Shown here: in pieces, positions 24,760 through 36,077 of the stretch
How the letters are laid out: the number at the start of each line of letters is the position of its first letter
Position numbering within the stretch: position 1 is the stretch's first letter
Assembly (NCBI GenBank): GCA_949361645.1
Contig: OX442417.1
Coordinates: 9,392,815-9,456,814, forward strand
Origin: Spongilla lacustris
Taxonomy: Eukaryota; Porifera; Demospongiae; Spongillida; Spongillidae
Direction of reading: 5' to 3'
Length of the DNA: 64,000 nucleotides
Made by a program: the position numbers and the translations under genes
Notes under the pieces: model-generated
Seen by the model: only the letters and a program-made list of their open reading frames with translations
Database searches by the model: none
Told to the model about the DNA's origin: nothing

Positions 24760-25676
24760 AATCCACAGAGCAAACTTTTTCCCACACAGTAAATTCTCTT
24801 CCCCACACATCTACACAGTAACCTCGCGATCGATCACCCCTAACACCCACACAGAAACAGTACACATGCACATGCATCGATCCATGCACTAGCAGTTACA
24901 CATGTAAGTACATAGAATGTATGTAACTTAACTTTTGCATGTACTACTGCACTGCAACCTCTATACCCAAACCAATCGATCCACAGGACCACACACAGTA
25001 GGCCTATTAGTAACGTAACCTCTACCATTTATTATCATACCTCCAGTTTTATCGGCCAAACCATTGTGGCGTGCTGTTCAAATCAAGTTGGGCGTGGCCC
25101 AACCTTCGCGTTTGGTCGTAGGTCAGCAACTACTGATTAGTTGTTCACATCTAGTTCGCGTTTAGTCACGTGCACGTGTTATCGAATTGTAAATTAAGTG
25201 CATGTAACTTTTGGGTAGCAGATTGAGGAGTAACATATATTTCTCGACTCCATTACATGTATTTATGACTGTCTTTCCGTACGAAAAAAGCACTGTTTTA
25301 GGTTCGCGAACATGAAACGCTTCACATGTGATGTCAAGTGTGACAGTGAATTGAAGTGACCAGCTGTCAACTGAATTTACTGCAAGTTTGGAGTGCTGAA
25401 ATCTAAAGGTAATATGCATGATATGTAATCTTTCCGTGACAAGGAAATACAAAGGAAATTTGCCAAGCAATCAACACCGTATTTCCATGCAATGTAACTG
25501 AAAATGACATATATACCAAGTTCAGATTGTAGCTAAGTGATCAGTGTTTCTCTATGGCATCATAATTGCAACGTCGGAGGCTATTATTGTTTCCACTATT
25601 GGGGTATATAGGATTAATAGCGATTATATGTATCGTGACTTATGAAAGCATCTAATAATGAATAAAAAACAATGAA
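24760..25676. other. No gene recognised
   Basis: Mixed sequence without credible exons. The minus-strand frame 25162-25470 has no recognisable domain. Confidence 0.45.
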
Positions 25677-25942
25677 ACAAGTAAATAAATACATTCTCTA
25701 TGACAAAGTTGGTGGTATATAGAATTTGAAGGCAATAGTAGTGTAAAAAGCAGGGGAAAAAGATTTGAATTATAAGGAAAAACTAAATAATCGTTCATTT
25801 AGCACATGCATGAACAATGTATTGTCCCATACAATGTGTCCCGGGCTTAATATAGGTTTTTTTTCCTTATCACCACTATTGCCTTCAAATCGTATATACC
25901 ACCAACTTTAATTTCTCATAGAGAATGTTTTTATTTACTTGT
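25677..25942. mobile_element. Palindromic MITE, family 1 copy 2
   Basis: Inverted arms with ACATTCTCTATGA, AAAGTTGGTGGTATAT and TTTGAAGGCAATAG, matching the arm order of the MITE at 7491-7767 but clearly diverged. The loop is different. Confidence 0.75.
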
Positions 25943-27439
25943 AAGGTTTATACAAACGTCACGTGTGTATGTGTCGCTGCTAAAGCCATGACGTATGTAG
26001 CAAAACTCATGTGCATGTCTTCTTTTTACAATTACCGTGGTGTGTGTGTGAAGTTGTGATGTGTGTGAATTTTGTGTGCTGTGTGTATGTGTATGAACAA
26101 CACTGTTAGCTTAGCAAAGCCCCTTTAATTTTCAGGTCAGAGCCTTTTGGCCCTCTTGGTGGATCCACCACTGGGATGGGATGACTTAGAGACGCAGAAA
26201 CTCACACAGTTCATATGGACACTGTACTTTATTGGGAGGGGGTGTTTTTATGTTATTTGAGTTATAGATCTATTGATCATGAGCATCTTGAATTATGGCT
26301 CTGAAGAGATGCAGGGAAGATCTCCAAAGGCAAACACTATTGGGATGATACTCTATATATATTCCTGTGTTAAATGTTAAGAAGAATCGAGATAAACATC
26401 TATCCATCTACATGTACATTCCCCCCACACATGCACACACATAATTGTTTCATGCTTTCACCTCTAGGTCGGACCTTACAATGAAAGCAGCTGCAACCCT
26501 ATATGTCTAGACAAGTCAACCTGGATTCACATACGCACATTCATCAGAAAGGGGTTCCAGGAATGAGGCTGGAAGCTCAGAGAATAAAACACACAGAAGC
26601 TAAATTTAATGCATATCATCTTACAACTTTGGTACAAGCCCATCCCATACCCGCCCCCTCCATCCTTATACCTGCATGACCATGCACATGACTAGTTTTG
26701 GTCAGAAATAAAAACAAGATGGATGCATATATTAGTACATTTAACAACGTGCATATTAAAGAAATTTAATGCTGGATTGATCAGTAGTTTTTAACTATTT
26801 TGTTTCTGCCTATGCGGGATAACTAATATCTTGACAGGGAATGTTGAAATGCATGAGAGGAATAATCTATAGTCAATGCCACAAGCCTGAACTGAAAAGG
26901 CTTATATATATATAATAATTATAATAATTATATTATAATAATTATATTATATTGTAATTATAATTTATATGTTGCATAAGAAAGGATCCATGGCAACAAC
27001 TTTAATTCTATGCTGATGCGATTAATAAGACTGCATGATAAAAGAAACAAATATACATACAATGTACACAATAAATATTTAGTACACCAATGTCCTACGA
27101 CACCTAAGAAAATACATGTACACGAAGCGCACAAGAATTTTATACAGTGGAACACAAGTACACAGCAGCGTCGATCGTACCCTGCGTCGCGTGATATTAT
27201 ATAAGTGGATATGCGCGTGTATGCGCGTTCTTATATCAGATGTAAGCAGGTTAAAAATAAATTGCATTGCTGTTCATGTACAGGAAATAGATGTAGTAAA
27301 TACGATAATTTTTTATTTCCAGGATCTAGCTACAGTGCTAGTGTACGAAAGGTATAGGTAATTAAGGCTTTTACTTGCGGTTTACGTAAGTGTATTCATA
27401 ACGAAATGTATTCATTTGCACACACACATACATACACAT

Positions 27440-27485
<46 letters not shown>

Positions 27486-30179
27486 ACGTACACCAGTTTA
27501 CAAAAAATGATCAGTGTGGTTACGGCTATCGCGCAGCGCTAGGACTGGTCGCGAAGTTTTTATTAATTTCTTATTAATTTATTAGTATTACTATTTATTG
27601 GGGCTGCACGACTAGCACTGAGCTTGAGCTGCGCTGAATCGTATTGAAATACATGTACAACCGCGAGTACCCCAGACCAGAGGTGAGCTAGTAGGACGTG
27701 TCGTACCCGCGTACTACCATACATTATGTAGGTATATATAATTACGGTCGCCAAGACTACACGTGCCTGCTAGCGGGTAGGGCAGGCTGTGTGGCTGTGG
27801 TCGATGTAGGCTGTGCTAATATAACTAGCGGGTTTTGATTTTGTCATCCATAATGCCTCGTCGTAAGGCCATGCAGAATCCATGCGATGGCTATGAATAA
27901 CTGATGTTGAGGCTTATGGGTCAGGCCTGTTCCTAACATGTAATTGAGAGCAGACCTATCACTAATTAAATTATTTGTATTGCTAATTTAACCATGTGTA
28001 GCAGAGATAACAGGAGAAATATTTAAGGTTTTAGGTGCTTTTTTGCCTACGTTTTACAACTTTGTTGGTCTCCACCTCTATCCAAACACATGTATATGAT
28101 CTGTTGTATACCAAAACGTAAAGGTTGTAACATTTTCATATAAGAGGGCCCAACAGAGTATAGTGGTGAAGGCATGTTGCCTTATTTTTTTTTCATTTGG
28201 AGATAATGGTGTGTTCAACAAGAATTGCAGAAATCGCTGCTAGTAAATAATATTGCATTACATTGTTTACCTATGCACATGATTGGATGTACAGTAAAAT
28301 GATAATGTATATTTGCATGGTAAACACGAGGACAATATACACACAGATTGAACTAGATACTTCTACATTATGGTCTTGAAAATAGAAATGACTTAGTGTC
28401 ATAATAGCTTAGCCCACTGCGATGTCCTATAGCTACAATGTTAACCATTTCACTGCCGCAATGTATTGTACCATGCCGTAATGATACCAATTATTGTCCA
28501 ATTGAGGTGCCTGCAGTCACCATCCAAGTCATGTTCCTTGTACATGTAGTAGCATTCTCCACCTTTATTTTTCTTCTGCAAATACAGCATCAATATTGTC
28601 TTCGATTGATTGACAGGGTTTCATAAAGAGACACCTATATATACTGTTTATGATAATATCATGTGCAAATAACAAACTGCTAGCTACCAAAGATATACAG
28701 GCTTTGCTTTTTCCTTTTGCCGTATATAGTTTCTTGGGTTTAGTAACTTGATGTCATTTACGTGTATATAATTTACAACATGTGCATGTATAATGACAAC
28801 ATATCATGTGTTGTACTAAAACTGCTGCCAGCGATATATGGTAGTTTCTACACAAATAACTTAAGTCATGACGTATGTGGTACCATCAGTACAGTGGTGA
28901 AGTGGTAACAAATTTTTTCTAAAAATATATTATCCCCTTCTTGATTTAGAGGAGATGAATGTGTTGACAGATTCCTTCAAAAATGGTCTACTTAAACTTG
29001 CATACCATGTAACTCTAACTAGTTGAATATCTGACAGCCCTTTACAACTAACTTTTCCCATGCATCTTGCTTGCCATTGAATATTTCAGTGGACAAAGAA
29101 ATATAAAGGGGAAAAAACAAACATTTGTCATTAAGCTAACAGAATTTAGTATGCCTATGACATTAACTATTGGATGTCATCTTCAGGGTAATATACACAT
29201 GTAGAATGAGTTGTATTAGATTGTGTATGAAATGCTTGACAATAATGCATAGTTATAAACATGATCATTTCTAGTTATGTTATTAATGATTGCATTGTGA
29301 TTTCTCTCAATTTAACCCACGATATTCATCTACACATGCAGACAGGAAAATTCTCTATGTTCTACCAACTGATGATACTACTAAGGTTCATGTATGGCAT
29401 CAGTAAGTGTACAGTGTTGTATTTTGCAGCCTTACCTTTCCTTCTACACAGTTTGTACATTTAATTTATGGAAAGTTGCACGATCTAGAAACTTTTAAGA
29501 AATGACTGCCTCTAACATTTGGTAGTATATGGATAGGATTTTGTATCACGAATGTTATTATTAAATGTAATCTGCGTTCCGAGAGTAGAATAGTTTATTT
29601 CTGTGTTGCTATCAAACCGGAAGGTAACGATGGTCTTTTATTCGAATTGCCAGACCATTTGCTTTAGAAGAACTCGTTGCGAGACTGATTTTTCTTCATT
29701 GTTGTCTTCATTTATTTACTTACGTCGAGATAGGAACAGTTTTAAAAAGTGCCAATCATACGTATGGCTTTAGAATTTCCCGGTAGAACATCTGCTGGTA
29801 TCAGATATATAAATAAAGCATATATTAAAAGCGTTCCCATGGCACTGTATGTTAATTGAATACTATATGTAAGTGGGAACTTTAGCAAAGCTGTTTGTGG
29901 CACTACACACCATCACCACTAAGAAGGAGAGCCAAACTATCGGAGAAATACCTCCAAAGGCTTCATGACAATTTAGAGCACAGTCGAGCTTATTAGTCAG
30001 TACCATGTAAATGTTGAATCCTACTGAGCTGCAAAAAGGCATGGAACATTTGGTGTGGCATTATATTACTTAGATCTATATAAACATGGTATTGCAAGAG
30101 CTGCAGGATTGTGTTATTCCTTGTATGTATTTACTTTAAGAGGTTCACTATATTATGTAATAATAAAAATGAAGAAAAC
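25943..30179. other. No supportable gene; simple repeats
   Basis: More than 4 kb with no exon I can defend. It holds a palindromic AT tract (26905-26968), a (CA)n microsatellite (27419-27492) and short ACATGT runs. Frames such as 26958-27155, 27116-27361 and 28438-28626 lack domains and splice context. It may contain the distant 5' end of receptor B. Confidence 0.45.
27419..27492. repeat. (CA)n microsatellite
   Basis: An interrupted CA run of about 70 bases with ACATACACA variants at both edges. Confidence 0.95.
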
Positions 30180-30275
30180 AAGATTTCTATTTGAAAAGGT
30201 TATAGTGATATATAGGATTTGAAGGTGATCATGGTGCAAAAAGGAAGAATACGAGGATTCAGCAATGATATTAAT
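30180..30275. mobile_element. Solo arm of MITE family 1
   Basis: AGGTTATAGTGATATATAGG, GATTTGAAGGTGATCATGG and AAAAAGGAAGAATACGAG match one arm of the 7491-7767 MITE in order. No facing arm was found downstream, so this is a truncated copy. Confidence 0.6.
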
Positions 30276-31462
30276 AATGTAAAATGTAACACATTCCAAA
30301 GCATGGCCATCGATATAAGTGCCTATTGGTGCAGGCTCCAGAATAAGAGGTTCACATCATTTTGGCATCATGAAAATACCTCAGTCATACATTTCAAGTG
30401 ATTCCTCTGGTTGCAATGGGCCTTGGAAGATTTACCTTATTTAGTCACGCTCACTTTTACTTTCTTCAGGCATTGTATCAGATAAATTTATGCAATGTCA
30501 AACGCATTATCACTGGACCATGCTGTTCCATTGCTGTCTCTTTTAATACATGAAAGTTCACATAAACACCAATCCTTATCAGCAATCAAAAAAGCACCAA
30601 TCGTGACAACACTTTCACTTGTTGATACCTTCAATGCCAAATTTTCTAAACCAATCAAGTGTTCTTTGTTCCAAAGTCAATAGTGTTGATTCCATTCCCA
30701 ACAAGTGCAATAATATCTGCAGGTATATGATATTGCATAACGATATAGCTGCATGTCCGGTTGGACTCTATAACAAATTGAAATTATATTTATTCAAGCT
30801 AGAATGACTATATGATGGTATATATGTACATTTGGATAATTGCTTGTTGCCTTTTAGCATTAAAATATATGGCCTTTCACAGGTTTGCATGCAATATCAC
30901 TCTCAGTCTGCTGTGATGCATGTGCATGCTCTATTGACAGCTGCCCCTGACACTTTAATAAGAAGGTTGGAGGTTCAAGAATATGCTGTAAATACCCGAC
31001 TTTGTGTTTTTAATTTTCCCTGCCAAACCCCAAGGTACATGCAGTCTCCTCACGCTCTTCCTGGAATTTTTAAGATATTGATGGGCTCAAATATATATCA
31101 TCTTCTGCATTGTAAGAAGTATACTATGTGTCTAGCTGTGTTCCTTGAGAACATTTAACCAGGAAAGACTATACGAAACAAGAGAATACATGTATGATTG
31201 CGTCTTTTTTTCTGCTGAAACCAACCAAAAAATGAATCTTTAAATCAAGGTATGAACATGCCTATTTTCCCAACCACACCTACATGTACGCTATTCATTA
31301 TTTACCACACCTACAATAATAATAATTAAATACATGTACAAATTCCACATTACATCCTTACTGGTTGCATCACTGCTGATCTTGTCAATCATATGGCCTT
31401 CTTAATTCTAAGAATTTAAAAGTCTTAAGAATTGTACCATAATTTTCTATATACATGTACAG

Positions 31463-31520
31463 TTGGTGCTGATGGTATTATTATTTAAATGACTGTACAA
31501 CATTTGACTCATCAACATTT
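31463..31520 (+). pseudogene. Broken duplicate of the receptor B Ig exon
   Basis: After a TGTACAG acceptor-like site the sequence reads TTGGTGCTGATGGTATTAT, then ACAACATTTGA and CAACATTT, in the same order as the start of the Ig exon at 32562. It carries an early stop (TAA in ATTTAAATGA). A foldback element interrupts it at 31521, and the sequence resumes with ATTTACATTCAA at 32266. Beyond that, similarity to the intact exon fades. Confidence 0.6.
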
Positions 31521-32265
31521 GGGATCGTTTCCGAGAAAAGGGGCATTACGTTTGAATTGCTATAACGTTCGAGCGGTTAAAGATATCAACTTCCTATTTT
31601 CGGCACTTCATACTACACCATTTTTCTATGATAAAGTACATTTTGGGGTGTGCAACATGCTCCATGCCAGTGTCGCAACTTCCGATACCCCCAAGGGGTT
31701 CAAACACTTTTGGCTGGAATACTCAAATCGCTCCAAACCTAAACAAGTCCCTTAGCTATTGGATTGTTCTGTTATTGATTTTTATGTCATTCGTTACAGA
31801 GATACAGTTGAACAAACTACTTGTACGTTTTCCCGCTTGATTCGCGCCAATGATATAACCACCGCCTCCCAATACATTGAGCGGGACGCGATTTGGCCAA
31901 ATAATTGGCGGGAAATTGAGCGCGAAAACGTACACGTAGTTTGTTCAATTGCATCGATGACGTGAAAATTAACGAACAAAACAATCCAATAGGACATCTT
32001 TTTGTACAAACCGAATTTGGAGCGTTTTGAGTATTGACTGTTCCTACCAAAAGTTAAGGCGAGTTTGAACCTCTAGGGGTATCGGACGTCGCAAGACTGG
32101 CATGGAGCATATTCAAGATCGCAAAACGTACTTTACCATAGGGAAATGGTGTTGTATGAAGTGCCGAAAAATAGCTTTAACCGTTCAAAAGGTATATCAA
32201 TTCAAACATAATGCCCATTTTTCTAAAATAATATGCGCTAGGTCCCTTTTCTCGGAAACGATCCC
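31521..32265. mobile_element. Foldback element with 4-bp ATTT target duplication
   Basis: The ends GGGATCGTTTCCGAGAAAAG and CTTTTCTCGGAAACGATCCC are inverse copies. The two arms stay alignable for about 350 bp to a centre near 31890. ATTT flanks both sides (31517-31520 and 32266-32269). Apparent open frames on both strands simply mirror each other across the palindrome. No transposase. Confidence 0.82.
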
Positions 32266-32487
32266 ATTTACATTCAATTTTATACACTTTGTAGTAAAAC
32301 GTTTAGATATGGGAGGGTGGTAGAATCGTAGTAACGACTTTTAATAAATAAAAATATTACTAGTTAGCACACCTAGATGTACATATATGTATAAGATTTT
32401 TAGAGCATGTTTGTGGTTTATGATAAACCATGCTAGTGCTATATGACTTTGAAAGAATTTTGAGTTTGAAGTCTCAATGCGAATGTA

Positions 32488-32518
<31 letters not shown>

Positions 32519-32561
32519 TATAAATACACTGGTACAATGTTCAATCATTTCCTATGTACAG

Positions 32562-34607
32562 TAGGTGCTGATGGTATTATGATATCACCATCTACTGACT
32601 ATACAACATTTGAGAACAATCCACCAACATTTACATTCAACTGTTCTGGAAATGGAACAGTTTTGTACTGGATAGTGGATGGGTATACTACTGGTACATT
32701 ATATGTACTCAATAAAGGGATAAAGGATACAAACTTCCTTGTCTCACCAGATGGACTTACTGTATCCTCTCAGCTCATTGTTCCCACCACCAAAGCTAAC
32801 AATAACACTGTGGTGGTGTGTACACAGCTGGATTTATTATTTAACCGTCAGTCAAGTGATCCAGTGAAGCTCATTCTCCAAGGTACTGTACATTGTTGTA
32901 TATAAAATGATATGAGCAAATCCTGTATAATACTTGTGTACATGCTGCTGAACAACTCAACACAAGCCCAACACATATACAAGTATTTTCAAAAGTATCG
33001 ACTGCCCTAGAATGGCTGTGTGTTAAAATAAATGAATACAATTTTAAAAACCGAAAACAATATAATTGTAATCATAATATAAACCACATTCTAAGCTGGT
33101 GACTGTACAATTACACATATCCCACCCTTGCAAGTATTTCTGTTGTAGGAAATGATATTGCTGACGGTTTTTGCAACACAGCTTGTGTTGTTTAGTAACA
33201 CTCCAATTACCATAAATTGATACGGTGTCACACACCCAAAACAGCCAAATTGCATAAGTCGTGTTCTTTTTTACCAACCATGAGTAGCCTCAGTGCATCA
33301 TCGCCAACAGTAGGGTTTGGGTCCCCCCCCCCCCCCCCCCCCCCACTACTGCAGAGGGCAGATGTAGGATTTATGGTGGAGAGGGGCACTTGATGGGTGC
33401 CCAGTCCTGACGCACTCAGCTCCCCCATCAGGGTCAGGAGCTTTGCAAATTAAATCTCTAGAACTGCATGTGTATATCTATAGAGTTTATTTCTACACAT
33501 GCAAATACATGTATGGTAACATATCTATGTGTGCATATTATATTGTGTTTGCATGTAGTACTGAGAGTCCTAATCATGTGGGGCAGTGGCTGGTAATGGG
33601 GAAGAGGGGACATGGGCCCATGGTGCCATTCCCTTCCCCCGCCCCCCCACTCTTCTCTGGATTAGCCCAGGTCGTATGGTTTGCAAAGGTCATTTTACTG
33701 TTTTTCAGGTATTCTGGCGGCTCCATACAACATTTCAGTAGCCATGTCCAACACCACATTTGTGTTCTCCTGGGGTGCTCCATATTCTCTTGATGTCACT
33801 GACTGCTCCCCTGACATATTCTATTACACTCTGTGTACCAACATCACCATATATGGATGTAAGAATATCTCCAGTGATCCAGACTGCACATTCCCCAGAG
33901 CTTGTACCACATCACTTGATTATAATGGCCTTTTAATCAATGGTTCCCAAAATACAACAACCATTGTTCATGGTGGTCCAATTAAGTTCACTTTTTATGC
34001 TGTCAATGGAGCTGGGAATGGGAATGTGACCACTGCAACTTATGTTGGAACACAAAGGACAGAGACAGGTTGGTGTATACATTGTTAGTGTAAATTTGCT
34101 TTATTACAACTGAAAAGTTGGCTACAGTTATTTTTTATCACAATCCTTGACTATACATAGGATTTCAAACAACTGTAATCACAACAACTACTAAACTTAC
34201 AGTATCCATTGATGGTCCTACTACCACTCCCATCGGACACTACTATGAAACATCATCAAATGCCATTGGTACGAAATAGTCCTAATTTAAATAGTGACAA
34301 TATTGTCCAAAGTTCCATATTGTATACATGATTACACAGTGTATGGAGCTATATGTGGAACATCAGCAGTGTTGATATCAATGGTTATAGTCATGGTCTG
34401 TGTAGGTGTCTACATCAGATGTAAACATAAAGGTACAGTGATGGTTTTGATCCTGCACTCTAAATAGTGCACACTTCTGTAGGAAACATCAAAAGCACCC
34501 AAATTGAACTTGAACAGAACAATGCATATGAAGTGATTAACAAACTGTCATGTCCTTTGGATGAAGAGAACATGGAGCCATGTCCTGCATATGGAGTAGT
34601 ACTGTAA
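32562..34607 (+). CDS. Receptor B: Ig-FN3 single-pass membrane protein (5' end unseen)
   Basis: Exons: 32562-32882 (Ig-like), 33709-34068 (FN3), 34161-34268 (stalk), 34340-34432 (membrane) and 34483-34607 (tail, TAA). All internal borders are phase 1, the usual mode for shuffled extracellular domains. The Ig domain shows FTFNCSGNGTVLYWIVDG and a second Cys in NNTVVVCTQL. The FN3 domain shows TFVFSWGAPYSLDV and KFTFYAVNGAGNG, very close to receptor A. The stalk is Thr-rich. The helix includes AVLISMVIVMVCVGVYI and is followed by RCKHK. The short tail carries NNAYEVINKL and PAYGVVL, tyrosines with +3 hydrophobics like SH2-binding sites but without the -2 residue of a strict ITIM. No signal peptide exon was found. 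Polyadenylation hexamers lie at 35030 and 35038. A cell-surface adhesion or recognition role is inferred. Confidence 0.8.
33322..33445. repeat. Poly-C tract and GC-rich transposon scrap in a receptor B intron
   Basis: A run of about 21 C is followed by a segment ending AGCTCCCCCATCAGGGTC, close to the GC-rich hairpin module found inside three transposons in this window (23250-23290, 23755-23795, 45988-46035). Confidence 0.6.
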
Positions 34608-34834
34608 CAGTGATTCCCCCCCCCCCCCCTCCCCCTATTGACCTCGACCTTATATACTTTAATTCATTCAATATTGGTGGGACAGTTTATAATTTTGGCC
34701 AGACATGATTTTTAAAATTGTTCATAAATGTTTGCAGTTGTTATCTCACTTCTGACACCAATGTAGCACACAGCCAGCTAGAATGAGAAGTGCAATACAT
34801 AGCTATTAGAAGAATGTTCTGGAGCAGTTCAGCA

Positions 34835-34898
34835 CTAGTCTCGTTCCCAGACGTATCAATGGTTTATAAACCATTTATACATCTGGGAATGAGACTAG
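34835..34898. repeat. Strong palindrome
   Basis: CTAGTCTCGTTCCCAG and its near-inverse CTGGGAATGAGACTAG enclose ATGGTTTATAAACCAT, itself palindromic. The full 64 bases can fold into one hairpin in the 3' flank of receptor B, before its polyadenylation hexamers, and would be in the transcript's 3' UTR. Confidence 0.85.
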
Positions 34899-36077
34899 TT
34901 CAGCACATAATGTTACACTATGTATTCATGGATGATGGAACGTCATAGATCTCTACAGTATTTTTCCACCCTGCTTACACATTCCACTTCCTAGAAAGCA
35001 ATTACGTTTGTATTTGTTCTGTTCAACTGAATAAATGAATAAACAGTTTTAATCTACTGTATATATTGGACTTCTGTACATGCAAACCGAATTAAAGGTT
35101 GGCTATCCATCTGACTTAAATATAGACCACATGGCAACTGATAGTCTATATATCACATACTTCATATAAGTCTACACACAGGGTCATCACTATAGCTTAG
35201 GATTGAAATTAATTAACTGCTTGATTTTATTACAGAAGTTAGGCAAATACTAATAATCCTATTAGATATTGTAAGCGGTTAAATAATTGTATCAAAGCCC
35301 TCAAAATCAAAAAATTCAAAGCCCTCTATTATCAACATTATTCAAGATTATGGTTAGAGATAATTGATTTTAATAACTCTTAATAAGTAACGCAGGATCT
35401 TAGTATGCAGTGGAACAGCACTGATTTCAAGTTACTGAGTTAAATAGTGAGTTTTTAACATTTAAAACCGTAATTTGCTTTAAAGGTATAAAGATTGAAG
35501 CTGTTATACTATCACTAAAGATGTGGCACATATGAACTCGGTACCGTTTTTAATGATGTCTTTTAAGGTGTTTTTGAAAACGTTATATTTCCACAACCAT
35601 ACATCTGTTCTTGCCATATTAGAGAAACTTATTGCCCCATCCCTTATGTACATATAGTACGATTTTGATGTTATAGATTCATTCAGCTGGCTGTATCCGA
35701 GGCCTGATAGGTCCCGGAGGTAAAATGTATCACAACTCCAACACCGAAAATACTTCTGATGCCAAATTATACTTACTGGTAGGAAGATGGTGTCCAACAA
35801 ATGATGACTTTTCGCAATACCTTTATAGCGTTGGTTCAGGCGAGGCTTAGTGTCAAACTTAAACCATTTTTTAATTTACATACGTGTCACACACCCATTT
35901 CTACGTGACGTCAAACATTTATTGCTTATTAATAAATGGACGGCTAAGGCACGATTCCACGTAAAGGAAATGTGTATTTGTCAGTGTTTAGGTAGAAAAG
36001 CTTCATACATAAAGGCTGACATTTCCAAGTTCGGGTAAAGCTTAATTTAATGAAAACAAAATGGCAGACAATAAAAT

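Noticed and set aside
24445..24892. Poly-Gly and poly-Pro open frames
   Set aside because: They come from homopolymer C/G tracts with unreliable length.
31489..32050. Plus- and minus-strand frames in the foldback element, containing similar peptides
   Set aside because: The peptides mirror each other because the element is an inverted repeat. No transposase motif is present.
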